Below are positions 12,707 through 21,509 of a stretch of DNA of 64,000 nt, one piece after another. A model generated the notes under the pieces. The model was given only the letters and a program-made list of their open reading frames with translations. It did not search any database and was not told the origin of the DNA. The translations under genes were made by a program, and so were the position numbers. The DNA is from Flectonema sp. DT1601 (Eukaryota; Euglenozoa; Diplonemea; Diplonemida; Diplonemidae), in contig OZ025781.1 in NCBI GenBank assembly GCA_964019425.1, forward strand, positions 1,556,501-1,620,500. The letters are read 5' to 3'. Every line of letters starts with the position of its first letter. Position 1 is the first letter of the stretch.

Positions 12707-12889
12707 ATCTATAATCGGTAAAGATGGTATTGGTTACAAGAACCGTGACAATGATATTCACGGATTCGAGTTCTTGTCAATCGGGAAGTACAAGAATGTG
12801 ATGCGTTGGAAGAAAGCAAAGTAGAAAATTATTACTTTCGACAGCAAATTGTCCAAGAGAGTATAAATTATTACTGTAGCTTTTGTGTT
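12707..12889 (+). pseudogene. Degenerate 3'-end fragment of GST gene (unit 2 spacer)
   Basis: This is the unit 2 counterpart of the fragment at 10812-10994, lying 1895 bp downstream and almost identical to it. It was copied with the whole unit, which shows that the fragment was already present when the array expanded. Confidence 0.88.
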
Positions 12890-13400
12890 ATTCATTATAT
12901 CGTTGTTTCTATATACAAATATAATCAAAACAAAAACAATCCTCGGCAGCTAGAACCGTCAAGGATGCTAGCTGCCTGATAAAACTTCATCGTTCCGTTG
13001 ATGTTGGAGTGTCGGATTCTTTTTCCACTCTTCCTTTCATTGATTCTTTCTTCTCTTTCCTCCCTCTCATTACTTTATTTTGGTTATGTTGTTATTTATG
13101 TTTTGCTCGCATGAGTAAAAAACAATATTACCATTTCACAATGAAATGTGCATCGTGTCTAACTAATTTTTTTTTCTTTTTTTTTTTAAATCAGATTTTA
13201 TTTGACCACAACGATGGAGAATAAGAGTGCTGACCTTTAAAAGGATCTTCTGCTGAGTCTTCGAAAACGGCTACAGATTGCTATTTATAATATTCATCAA
13301 AAACGTTAGATTATCTGATTTAGTGCTAATTTTTAGTGAACCATCTTGTGTTTTGATTTTCATTACCCCTCAGACACTACATCCAAACCTACCCACCAAA

Positions 13401-14237
13401 ATGAGTGATTCCCCAGCAGTTTGGAGTAAGCCTTCAAAGATTGAAGAGATGTATCCATCAGAGTTTACTGGAATTAACAAACCAACAGCTGGTGTTCAGG
13501 AAGATATACCTGCACCATCAGGTAAGGCAGATATCCAACTGTACTCCTTAGGTACACCAAATGGTTGGAAGGTTAGCATATTACTTGAGGAGTTAGGAGT
13601 AGAATACGATGCTCACACTGTTTCTATTATGAGAGGTGATCAATTTACCAAAGGGTTTGTTGATGTTAACCCAAACAGTAAGATTCCAGCACTCACTGAT
13701 AGAGACGGTCCAGATGGAAAACCGATTAATGTTTTTGAAAGTGCGAGTATCTGTTTGTATCTCGCTGACAAATATGGAAAGTTCGTGCCACCTCAGTCAG
13801 ACTTCAGAAAGAGAACTGAGATGATGAATTGGATTATGTGGCAGATGGCAGGACAAGGACCGATGACTGGTAACTTTGGTCATTTCTACAACTACGCTCC
13901 AAGTGAGGAAGTTGGTGCTGTGACATACGGTGCTCGTCGTTATGGAATGGAAGTTCAGCGTCTTTGTTCAGTACTTGACAACCACTTGGCTGATAAAGAT
14001 TACATTCTTGGATCAGACTATTCTCTTGCTGATATTATCTGTTTCCCATGGGTCTATGTAATCGGTAAAGATGGTATTGGTTACAAGAACCGTGACAATG
14101 AGATTCACGGATTCGAGTTCTTGTCAATCGGGAAGTACAAGAATGTGATGCGTTGGAAGAAAGCCATTGAGGAAAGACCTGCTGTCCAAAAGGGATTAAA
14201 AGTTAATACTTTCGACAGCATTCGTCCAAGAGAGTAG
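13401..14237 (+). CDS. YghU/YfcG-type glutathione S-transferase, copy 3
   Basis: This third copy encodes the same 278 residues. Its 5' flank and acceptor match copies 1 and 2. Its 3' flank diverges from about 14268 onward: a short AT-rich insertion follows the stop, the simple AAAGA-type repeat is shorter, and the degenerate GST fragment is missing. It is therefore the terminal unit of the array. Confidence 0.93.
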   Translation: MSDSPAVWSKPSKIEEMYPSEFTGINKPTAGVQEDIPAPSGKADIQLYSLGTPNGWKVSILLEELGVEYDAHTVSIMRGDQFTKGFVDVNPNSKIPALTDRDGPDGKPINVFESASICLYLADKYGKFVPPQSDFRKRTEMMNWIMWQMAGQGPMTGNFGHFYNYAPSEEVGAVTYGARRYGMEVQRLCSVLDNHLADKDYILGSDYSLADIICFPWVYVIGKDGIGYKNRDNEIHGFEFLSIGKYKNVMRWKKAIEERPAVQKGLKVNTFDSIRPRE

Positions 14238-15061
14238 AAACTTATTACTGTAGCATTTGTGTAGTTAATTAGATTAATTTCTGTATGCAAATATACTCAA
14301 AGAAAAGAAAACAATACAATCTTCCGGCAGCTAGAACAACCAATTAAGGATGCTGGCTACCTGATAACACTTTACCGTTCCGTTGATGTTAGACCCTGAA
14401 TGCTAATGTCAGTTTTCCTTTTTGTTTTTTCCCTTTTCTTTCCTCCCTCTCATTGTTCCACACAGTCCACCTACAGATGTTGATTTTCGTACGTGTAATG
14501 TACAAGCAAAGCTTCTTTGGAATCTTTCGAAGTAACTACTGGTGTAAAACAAGTGAAACAAGACTGTCTAATTTAAAAAAAAAAAGAACAAAAAACATCC
14601 TTCCGGCAGCTAGAACCATCAAGAATGCTAGCTGCCTGATAACACTTTATCGTTCCGTTGATGTTAGAGTGTCGGATTCTTTTCCCACTCTTCCTTTCTT
14701 TCATTCTTTCTTTTGCTTCTCATTGTTTCAAGCATCAGCCCAGTTGATTCTCGGAATTGCAATGTACAAGCAAAGCTTCTATAGAAGCTTATGATAAATA
14801 TAAGAGTAAACTTCAACTACAAAGACAAGCAATTACTAAGTACAGTGAAACAAGTGCAGTGAAATAAAACTGTCTAACTAAAACTCACATGTTCTCTTAT
14901 TATGATAAGGTCTTCAGAAGTAATAATGTTTCGTTTTTTTCTTTTTTCAATAACAGATTAAAAATATGCATATTATTTCCCCTTAGCAGGGTATTGTGAG
15001 TATGAAAAATGAAAATTAAAAAAAAATCATTCGTTTATTTATATTAGGCAAATCTGTTGAA

Positions 15062-16804
15062 ATGGTGTGCGCGAAAAAATGTTTAGGTGTATTTTTCAAA
15101 TTGGCCATCAAGGAAACCGACAGCATCCTTCAAGTAAAAAGGAAAAAACTTGCAATCCTCGTCTGTCTCTCTATTTTCAGTTTGATTAGCGTGCTGTTAA
15201 CTTATTCAGGAAGACCGTTTTCTGTCATATGCGTTTCCATCGCGATAGGAATGGCGGTATTTGTACTGTTTTGGATATGCCTTTTACACAGACAAGTGAC
15301 TGATCAGTTTATACTTTTCATAGCTATTATAACATCTTCATCTATTATTTTCGGAGATCTTGGCTCGGCAATAGTTCAAGAAAATAGGCAATGGCCGGTA
15401 TTCGTCCTCCTTGTAGATGTTCTATTGGTTTCTGAGGCACCCTCAAGCATTTCTCTTGGGGTAGTAGCCCTGTGTTGTTTTTGGATCTTATTAACCAGCG
15501 TTGAAAGTACAATCAGATTTGGTCTATACGACGCACGTATTCAGGGGAGTCCTAGTTTTGAGACTCGAAATGCGATATGCTCTTGCAGCACATTGCCTTG
15601 CCCGCTTGATATTGGTCCAGCTCTCGGAACGCTAACTAGTGCTTCGCTTATATTCGTGGTAGATTTTATGTGTACAAGAGGGTTTGCTGCTGCTGTGCTT
15701 GAGGAAAAAAACAATATTCTGGCATCTATCGATGCAGCTAATCTCATAGCAGGGTCTCTCTCACGATTTGACTTAGAAACTGCAGCTGAACAATTAAATA
15801 ACGCTGTGATCCCTGCTGAGTTAAAAATGTCTTTTAGTTGTATTTTACAGAATTTACGATCATATAGACCTTATTTACCGCAGTCTTGTTTTAGAGATTC
15901 TTCGTCTGAAGAAGAAGTAGAAGAAGATAACCCAGATCATTCTTGTGGGAGTGGGAGTGGCAACAGCGGTTCATCATCAACTGCTCTTTCCGGGTCTCAG
16001 AAATCCAGAATTAGTATTGTAAACCTTCGTCGTCCCTTTGAGTCAAGGGTTGTATCCCTTCTTGTAGCCAATGTTAGGAATTCAGTGTTGGTTTTTCAAA
16101 GTTCAAATGAACATTTTTCCTCTCTCGTATCGGTTCTTGTCACTACGATATCAGACATAATTAATAAAAATAAGGGTAACTTTGATTTGTTTCTGGGAGA
16201 TCGTGTTTTTGCTAACTTTGGAGCGACACGAATGTTTTCAAGCCATGCTGACTCTTGTATATCAGCTGCTGAAAGAATAGTAAAAGAAGCAAAAACCATT
16301 CTAACCCCATTTCATCAATATGCTGGAGACACTCCACTTTCAATGAATGTCGGAATGGGATGTGGCAGATTAGCTTGTGGAGATCTAGGCAGTGACAACT
16401 CAATGAGATTTAGTGTAATTGGTCGGCATTCACATTTAGTTGTAGTAGTGGAAAGAGCAGGTAGCTTACTTGGTATTGATTTAGTATGTGAGAGTGGAAT
16501 GCATCGTCTGGTTAAAACTACTTATGAGATTCGTGTTTGTTTTCAAGCGTTCCTTTACAATGATGAGTTAGAATTATTGTATGAAATAATACCAACGTCT
16601 GGAGACGTTGAAGTCTCTGAGTGGATGTACCAATTAGAAAATAGTGGAGCTGGCAAATGGGACATCTATAATAAGATAGCTTCTGCTTTCTTAACTGGAG
16701 GTTGTCTGTCAAACGTTGAGAAGTTGAAATGTGATTCCATAGCTGATCTGCAATCAGTAATGGATAACGGAGCTCCAGATCCCTTAATAATTCAAAGAAG
16801 ATGA
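15062..16804 (+). CDS. Six-span membrane protein with cyclase-like domain, probably inactive
   Basis: The 580-residue protein has about six predicted membrane helices (near residues 30-49, 53-74, 82-103, 111-126, 130-148 and 184-206). A linker containing NLRSYRPYLPQS follows, a motif I associate with protist adenylate cyclase-like proteins. After an acidic, Ser/Gly-rich stretch comes a class III nucleotide cyclase fold (about 320-520) with FLGDRVFANFGA and IGRHSHLVVVVERAG. The first metal-binding Asp of the family (xADIxGFT) is replaced: the strand reads LLVANVRNSV. The second Asp is kept in LGDRV. It is therefore probably catalytically weak or a regulatory pseudo-cyclase. The C-terminal EWMYQLE motif recurs, as TWMYKLGD, in the protein at 60438. 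An acceptor ends 14 nt before the ATG. Confidence 0.85.
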   Translation: MVCAKKCLGVFFKLAIKETDSILQVKRKKLAILVCLSIFSLISVLLTYSGRPFSVICVSIAIGMAVFVLFWICLLHRQVTDQFILFIAIITSSSIIFGDLGSAIVQENRQWPVFVLLVDVLLVSEAPSSISLGVVALCCFWILLTSVESTIRFGLYDARIQGSPSFETRNAICSCSTLPCPLDIGPALGTLTSASLIFVVDFMCTRGFAAAVLEEKNNILASIDAANLIAGSLSRFDLETAAEQLNNAVIPAELKMSFSCILQNLRSYRPYLPQSCFRDSSSEEEVEEDNPDHSCGSGSGNSGSSSTALSGSQKSRISIVNLRRPFESRVVSLLVANVRNSVLVFQSSNEHFSSLVSVLVTTISDIINKNKGNFDLFLGDRVFANFGATRMFSSHADSCISAAERIVKEAKTILTPFHQYAGDTPLSMNVGMGCGRLACGDLGSDNSMRFSVIGRHSHLVVVVERAGSLLGIDLVCESGMHRLVKTTYEIRVCFQAFLYNDELELLYEIIPTSGDVEVSEWMYQLENSGAGKWDIYNKIASAFLTGGCLSNVEKLKCDSIADLQSVMDNGAPDPLIIQRR

Positions 16805-16961
16805 GCATCTTTACCAGCTTGGTTAGTTTCCCACCCCACACCTATTCATCTGCTTACGCGGATGCAGCCATATTCCTCCCTAACGTCTTATTTTTGTGTT
16901 GTATAAATTCTTGATAATATTTTTTTTCATTCTTAATGCAATAGTCCCTCCCCTCCAAAAT

Positions 16962-18155
16962 ATGTTAGAGGCAGCAAAACAGATTGTAAGCAGCTCCCTC
17001 TCAGACAAAGCATTTAATTCAGCTATCCAGAAGTGTGCCAGTGAGAATAAGAAGTGGTTTGTGTATCCCACGGATGGTGATGAGATGATTCATTGGGTCT
17101 ATCAACAACAGGGTGATGAATATGTATCTGTGGGAAGTAAGAAAAAAGAATTTGTAAAAAAACAAACAAAAGAAAGCATCCTGGAATGTCCTGAAGTGAA
17201 AGGAGGAATCAGAGTTCTAGTTGCCGACTCCAGTAATTCCACTCCCTCTAAAGAAGTGAGGTATAATAGTTTCATTGCGAAAATGAAAGATTCCGGAGCC
17301 AGTCCTTTGGTGAAGTCGATAAAAAAGTTTATTAGCGAAATCTCCACAGTCGATCCAGAGACTGCAGCGACAGCATCATTTCAAAAATCCCTACCAGCAA
17401 GAGTAACTGACTTTTTACAATTTATACACCAAGAGCTTACAAAAAACCCATTGTGGCAGGGTGCATCTGAAGACGAACTTGCCCATGCTAGTGAAGGAAT
17501 GGAAAAATACGTTTTATGTAAAGTGTATCCATATACGTTTGGAAAACGAGCTGATCTGGTCGCGAAGGATAAATTGTTACAAAAAAAACTTGAGATGTTC
17601 GAGAGTTGTCCAACTGCTTTGCAGATGCCTCCGACACTCTATAGTCATCCTCGATGGAGGGAAGCAATTAGTCATTTGAATGCAGTTAATGATTACAAGT
17701 CTCCTTTTGATAAGTTAATCTGTCTTACTAATTGTTGTAAAATAATATCAGTGATAACCCAAGGGAAGAATACTGATTGTTGTCTGACTCAGCTACTTCA
17801 CTCAGCGAAGGTTAACTTATTACTATCAAATATATTTTATGTATTAAATTATAGACAGAAAGACTCTGATGAGTATGAGTTTCTTCAAGCGTTACTTGAA
17901 GCACAGCAGACGTGGATTGATTATCCATCAGGTGAAGGCGATAAGAATGACTCCGCGAGTGTGCTTAAGGAAAACATTCTATCAATCTTACAAGAAACTA
18001 CTCCGGATGAACTGATCGACCTGTCGACTAACACAGAAGACCTTCCTTTATCTGCAATCCCTCAACTTCTAAGTCAAATAATGTCTCTTGCGGCAATGGA
18101 ATCCGAACTACGAAAACTTGCCGATTTTAAACCACAACCGACAGCCACTAAGTAG
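16962..18155 (+). CDS. VPS9-domain protein, Rabex-5-like Rab GEF
   Basis: The 397-residue protein has a Rabex-type helical bundle (about 130-215, ending with GMEKYVLCKVYPYTFG) followed by a VPS9 domain (about 230-330). The VPS9 part shows SPFDKLICLTNCCKIISV and a later FYVLNY. VPS9 proteins load GTP on Rab5-family GTPases at endosomes. The catalytic Asp is probably the D in NTDCCLTQLL, and the catalytic Tyr lies in IFYVLNY. The Pro usually found in the loop is Thr here, so activity should not be assumed. There is no zinc finger or ubiquitin motif I can name. The ATG at 16962 follows a pyrimidine-rich AG at 16944; the longer frame from 16896 crosses it. Confidence 0.72.
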   Translation: MLEAAKQIVSSSLSDKAFNSAIQKCASENKKWFVYPTDGDEMIHWVYQQQGDEYVSVGSKKKEFVKKQTKESILECPEVKGGIRVLVADSSNSTPSKEVRYNSFIAKMKDSGASPLVKSIKKFISEISTVDPETAATASFQKSLPARVTDFLQFIHQELTKNPLWQGASEDELAHASEGMEKYVLCKVYPYTFGKRADLVAKDKLLQKKLEMFESCPTALQMPPTLYSHPRWREAISHLNAVNDYKSPFDKLICLTNCCKIISVITQGKNTDCCLTQLLHSAKVNLLLSNIFYVLNYRQKDSDEYEFLQALLEAQQTWIDYPSGEGDKNDSASVLKENILSILQETTPDELIDLSTNTEDLPLSAIPQLLSQIMSLAAMESELRKLADFKPQPTATK

Positions 18156-18517
18156 CTATGTGTACTGATGGCGTGTTTTCTTTTCTCTTCAAATTATGCA
18201 TCACATAAAGACATCGGGCACACGTTACATTCTAGCTTTGCTTGCCATATCAACAGCACTGTTCTTAGTAGGCAACGCAGCGAATTTAAATTTTTATAAA
18301 AAAAAAAAAAAAAAGTGTTCTCGCCCCCACATTCATAGTTCTGTAGATCTGGTTTGTTAGTGATGGTTGTGGTACTACTATTGGAAATGTTTTTTTTAAA
18401 TTAAAACAGGATTCTTTTATATCATAATCTGATTGGTTTCATTTCTTAATTAAAATAAATTAACTCTCTCTCGGTGTTAACTATCTTTTTCAGGAAGGAG
18501 GGAGTATAAAAACATAA
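18156..18517. other. Intergenic region, no gene seen
   Basis: Short AT-rich spacer with a poly-A run near 18298. It ends with a clear pyrimidine-AG acceptor at 18493. Confidence 0.6.
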
Positions 18518-19381
18518 ATGGCATCACATTCACATGCTGCAGTTGACGTTGGGTATGTTATTTTTACTTTTATTATGAAAACGATCTCTATAATCGTAAA
18601 CCACCACCACTACCACCACCACCACCACCACTACCACCACTACCACCACCACCACCACCACCACCACCACCACTACCACAGAACATTTCGAGATGAACAT
18701 AACCATCTGGGCGATCCCTCAATAAGAGATGCAGTCTTTGCAGTAAATGATGGGCTGACTAGTAATTGTTGTATCGTATTTGGTGTCGTTGCTCTCACAC
18801 TAGTAGACCCAACAAAAGTATTTTTATGTGGTCTCGTCGGCATGTTAAGTGGAGCTTTTAATTCCGCAAGCGGTAACTGGATGGCACAAATAATTCAAAC
18901 TGAAGCAGAGTCTCTGGAATTGAGAAGAGAAGAAGAACATTTAATGAAATATCCACGTGAGGAGGAACGGCATTTCACGGAGTTGTTGGAAAACGAGGGA
19001 TTTTCGCAGGAAACGATCAGAGCTATATTTCGAGACATTGAGAAGAGCCCGAGTATGCAACTAAAGCTTCATGCTCAAATAGAGTTGGGAATCGATCCGG
19101 AAATACCAGCAGACGATCCAACCATTGCATCTATATCTTCTTTTATGTGGTTCTTTGTTGGAGCATTTATCCCTCTATTCCCGTGGGTTCCTTTTTTTGG
19201 ACTCTCTCCCACGTATGCTGTCATGGCTACAGTGTTCTTATCTCTTTCATCTCTATCGGTTATTGGTGTGCTTGTTAGAAGGTTTACTGAAACAACACTG
19301 GAAAGACATATTCTTGTTGGTAGTCTATCAATGACTTTTGCCTATTTGACAGGACTACTTGTACGGGTGTGGATAAGTTAA
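18518..19381 (+). CDS. VIT1/CCC1-family iron/manganese transporter
   Basis: Spliced product is 244 residues from exons 18518-18552 and 18682-19381. VIT1/CCC1 proteins move Fe2+ or Mn2+ out of the cytosol, usually into a vacuole. The sequence shows the hallmark DAVFAVNDGLTSNCCIVFGV, then GMLSGAFNSASGNWM, the charged cytosolic metal-binding helices (EAESLELRREEEHL and FTELLENEGF), and the last three membrane spans starting at SSFMWFFVGAFIPLFPW. The unspliced frame contains a His-rich tract from a CCA microsatellite; that tract sits inside a 129-nt GTATGT...CACAG segment of in-frame length, so I read it as an intron. The acceptor before the start ends at 18493. Confidence 0.9.
   Translation: MASHSHAAVDVGYVIFTFIMKTISIIVNHHHYHHHHHHYHHYHHHHHHHHHHYHRTFRDEHNHLGDPSIRDAVFAVNDGLTSNCCIVFGVVALTLVDPTKVFLCGLVGMLSGAFNSASGNWMAQIIQTEAESLELRREEEHLMKYPREEERHFTELLENEGFSQETIRAIFRDIEKSPSMQLKLHAQIELGIDPEIPADDPTIASISSFMWFFVGAFIPLFPWVPFFGLSPTYAVMATVFLSLSSLSVIGVLVRRFTETTLERHILVGSLSMTFAYLTGLLVRVWIS
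18553..18681 (+). repeat. (CCA)n microsatellite inside an in-frame intron
   Basis: About 80 bp of CCA and TAC triplets (roughly 18602-18677) fill most of a 129-nt intron with donor GTATGT and acceptor CACAG. Translated, it would give a poly-His/Tyr insert before the conserved transporter N-terminus. Removal joins GG to A (Gly) in frame. The repeat acts as the pyrimidine-rich part before the acceptor. Confidence 0.75.
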
Positions 19382-19687
19382 TTGTACTTTTTTTTTATTG
19401 CATTCTTTTCATCAATAGCCTTTGTTTATTACCCTTATACTTATTGCTTGTTCTTTTTTTTTCTTTTTTTTTTCTCTTGCTGTATGATTACTTTGGCACT
19501 TTTATGTGCGGATATTGTTATTTTATTTTTAACTGTGAGGGTATTACTGTTATTTCTTTCTCACAGAATAGTGTCATTGAATTGTATTCTGAAGCTTATT
19601 AACAATGAATTTTTTTTTTTTTTTTTTTTCCAGAATAAAAAAAATATATATATCAAGAAGAAAAGAGGGGGGAAAAAAAAAAAAAAT

Positions 19688-21092
19688 ATGGCTGTCGCAA
19701 CATTTACGGCGGAGGACTTCGCGAGGATGGAGAGAGAGATTGAGGAAGTTAGTGAATTTCCAACCGAAACGTACGAACCACCAGAAGAGGAGGTTGATAT
19801 GAATACCGTGTCAACTGTAAAGGAAGTCGCTGAGACTTTACGATCACCCGCATTTCAAAAACTTCTCGAGGAAATATCAAAAGTAACTGCACCAGGAGCA
19901 ATGATAAAAGACACTATCACCAAAGACGATCCTGAGTACAAACTAGTACAAGACGCTATGAAGAGTTGTGTAACACTTCAAACAGAGATCGCAAGAGTAC
20001 ACAAATTTATTCGTCACAAATACAAAAAGTACTATAAAGAACTAGAGCAGTTTGTTGTTGAACCCATCATGGTTTGCATTACTTCTAAAATATTCAATTA
20101 CTGTTTTGTATCATTTGAATACAATAAACACTTCACTAACACACAAACAGTATGCTCGTATCGTTAAAATCATTAGAAATGATGTCGATATGGAACCTAA
20201 CATTGAAACACTTCAGAGTTACGGATTTGACGCGACAACAATCGTTAAGGTTATAGTAACCAGAAGTACCAGTGCCATGGCTGAGAATCCGTCTCTGAAT
20301 GAGTTAAAGTATGAATAATCATGTTGTGATTCTTTTGAAAAAATAAATTTTTCACAAACCAAAAACAAAATTAATTCAGATTCATCGAAGAAGCCTGCGA
20401 TGAAATAATGTCCCTTGAAGAGGCTAAACAGTTTGTATTGGAATACACTCAGTTAAGAATGAATCACGTAGCGCCTAACGTTTCTGCTATCGTATGTGTC
20501 TTCTTGCTATTATTTCTTATTGTGTTTTCAGTGTTTTAATAATAACAAAACACAACAATTCATTCAGGTTGGTACTGCCATAGCTGCTCAATTAATTGGT
20601 ATTGTAGGAGGTCTGGATAATTTAACAAAGCTGCCAGCTGACCATCTTCCAAACTTAGGAAAGACAAGAGGAGAAGAATCAAACAAAGCTGATCAATCGC
20701 AATACCATGGATGTTTCTTATTAAACTGCGACATTGTAAAGAGTCAGGAACCTGATTTTAGAGACAGAGCTCTTAAGATGGTTTCTAATAAAATTATCTT
20801 AGCAGCGAGAATTGACGCGAACAGATTCGCTCCGGATGGATCAAAAGGAGCTTTGTTAAGAGAGAAGATTATCAGACAGATTGAAGGAATTCTTGACGGG
20901 ACTATTAAAAGCACATACAAACCTTCATATCAAAGAAAGAGACCTCGTGAACAACAAGATTTAGCAATCCTCGCAGCAGCTAGAAATGAACTTGCAATGC
21001 GTCAGCAAATCACTGCAGGTCCTGCTGGTTACTCACCATATCAAGTTGCTCCACTACAACCTGCGATTCCTCCTCAGTACCAACATCACTAG
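19688..21092 (+). CDS. PRPF31: Pre-mRNA splicing factor PRP31
   Basis: Four exons (19688-20071, 20151-20308, 20380-20491, 20568-21092) join in phase to 392 residues. PRP31 binds the 15.5K protein and U4 snRNA through its Nop domain and holds the U4/U6.U5 tri-snRNP together in the nucleus. The N-terminal part carries the coiled-coil insert (MKSCVTLQTEIARVHKFIR). Exon 3 gives EACDEIMSLEEAKQF and the end of the helical part (MNHVAPNVSAI). Exon 4 starts VGTAIAAQLIGIVGGLDNL, the Nop signature, then CDIVKSQEPDFRDRAL. The C-terminus is shorter than in animals and ends Pro/Gln-rich. Introns are 79, 71 and 76 nt. A poly-T tract with AG at 19633 precedes the start. Confidence 0.95.
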
Positions 21093-21509
21093 TCTACAGG
21101 TAACAATATGGAGTCTTTTCTGTTAGTAGTTCGTATTCTGTAGTCCTTCTGTGGACTTGTCGAATTGCATCTGCTGGTCAAGATCAACAACCCAAATCTA
21201 TTTGGGTTGTTGTTAATTAGTAAGTAAATATACAAAAAAAAAAAAAAAGGGAATACCCTTTTTTTTTTTTTTTTTTTTTATTTACAACTAAAGTAAATAA
21301 CATCACTGTCGGAGAGGACTGACTTAATATTCAGCTCGGCTTTGGAGCTGTTCGTATCAAAAATGATCCTTTTTAATGATGGTAAGTTACATAGTGTGTT
21401 TAGTCGGATGGCCATCTGTCGGATATGATTTCGTTGTTTTGTTATTTAAAATAATTTTTTTTTTTTTTCCCCCACAACTTCTTAGCAAGAGGAGAAGAAA
21501 AAAAAAAAC
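21093..21509. other. Intergenic region, no gene seen
   Basis: Spacer with poly-A and poly-T runs near 21230-21285. A palindrome-like aacaacccaaatctatttgggttgtt segment lies near 21188-21213 and could form a hairpin just downstream of the PRP31 gene. The region ends with a T/C tract and AG at 21485. Confidence 0.5.

Larger units (their letters stand above)
9293..14725 (+). repeat. Tandem array of three GST gene units, about 1.895 kb each
   Basis: Three units start near 9293, 11189 and 13084. Start codons are 1894 and 1895 bp apart. Each unit has a 5' flank, a GST gene and a 3' flank; units 1 and 2 also contain a degenerate extra copy of the gene's 3' end. Unit 3 lacks that fragment and ends in broken copies of the 3' flank (about 14330-14420 and 14590-14725). 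The coding parts look identical, while flanks show a few point differences, for example near 9431/11325 and 9495/11389. Confidence 0.93.
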
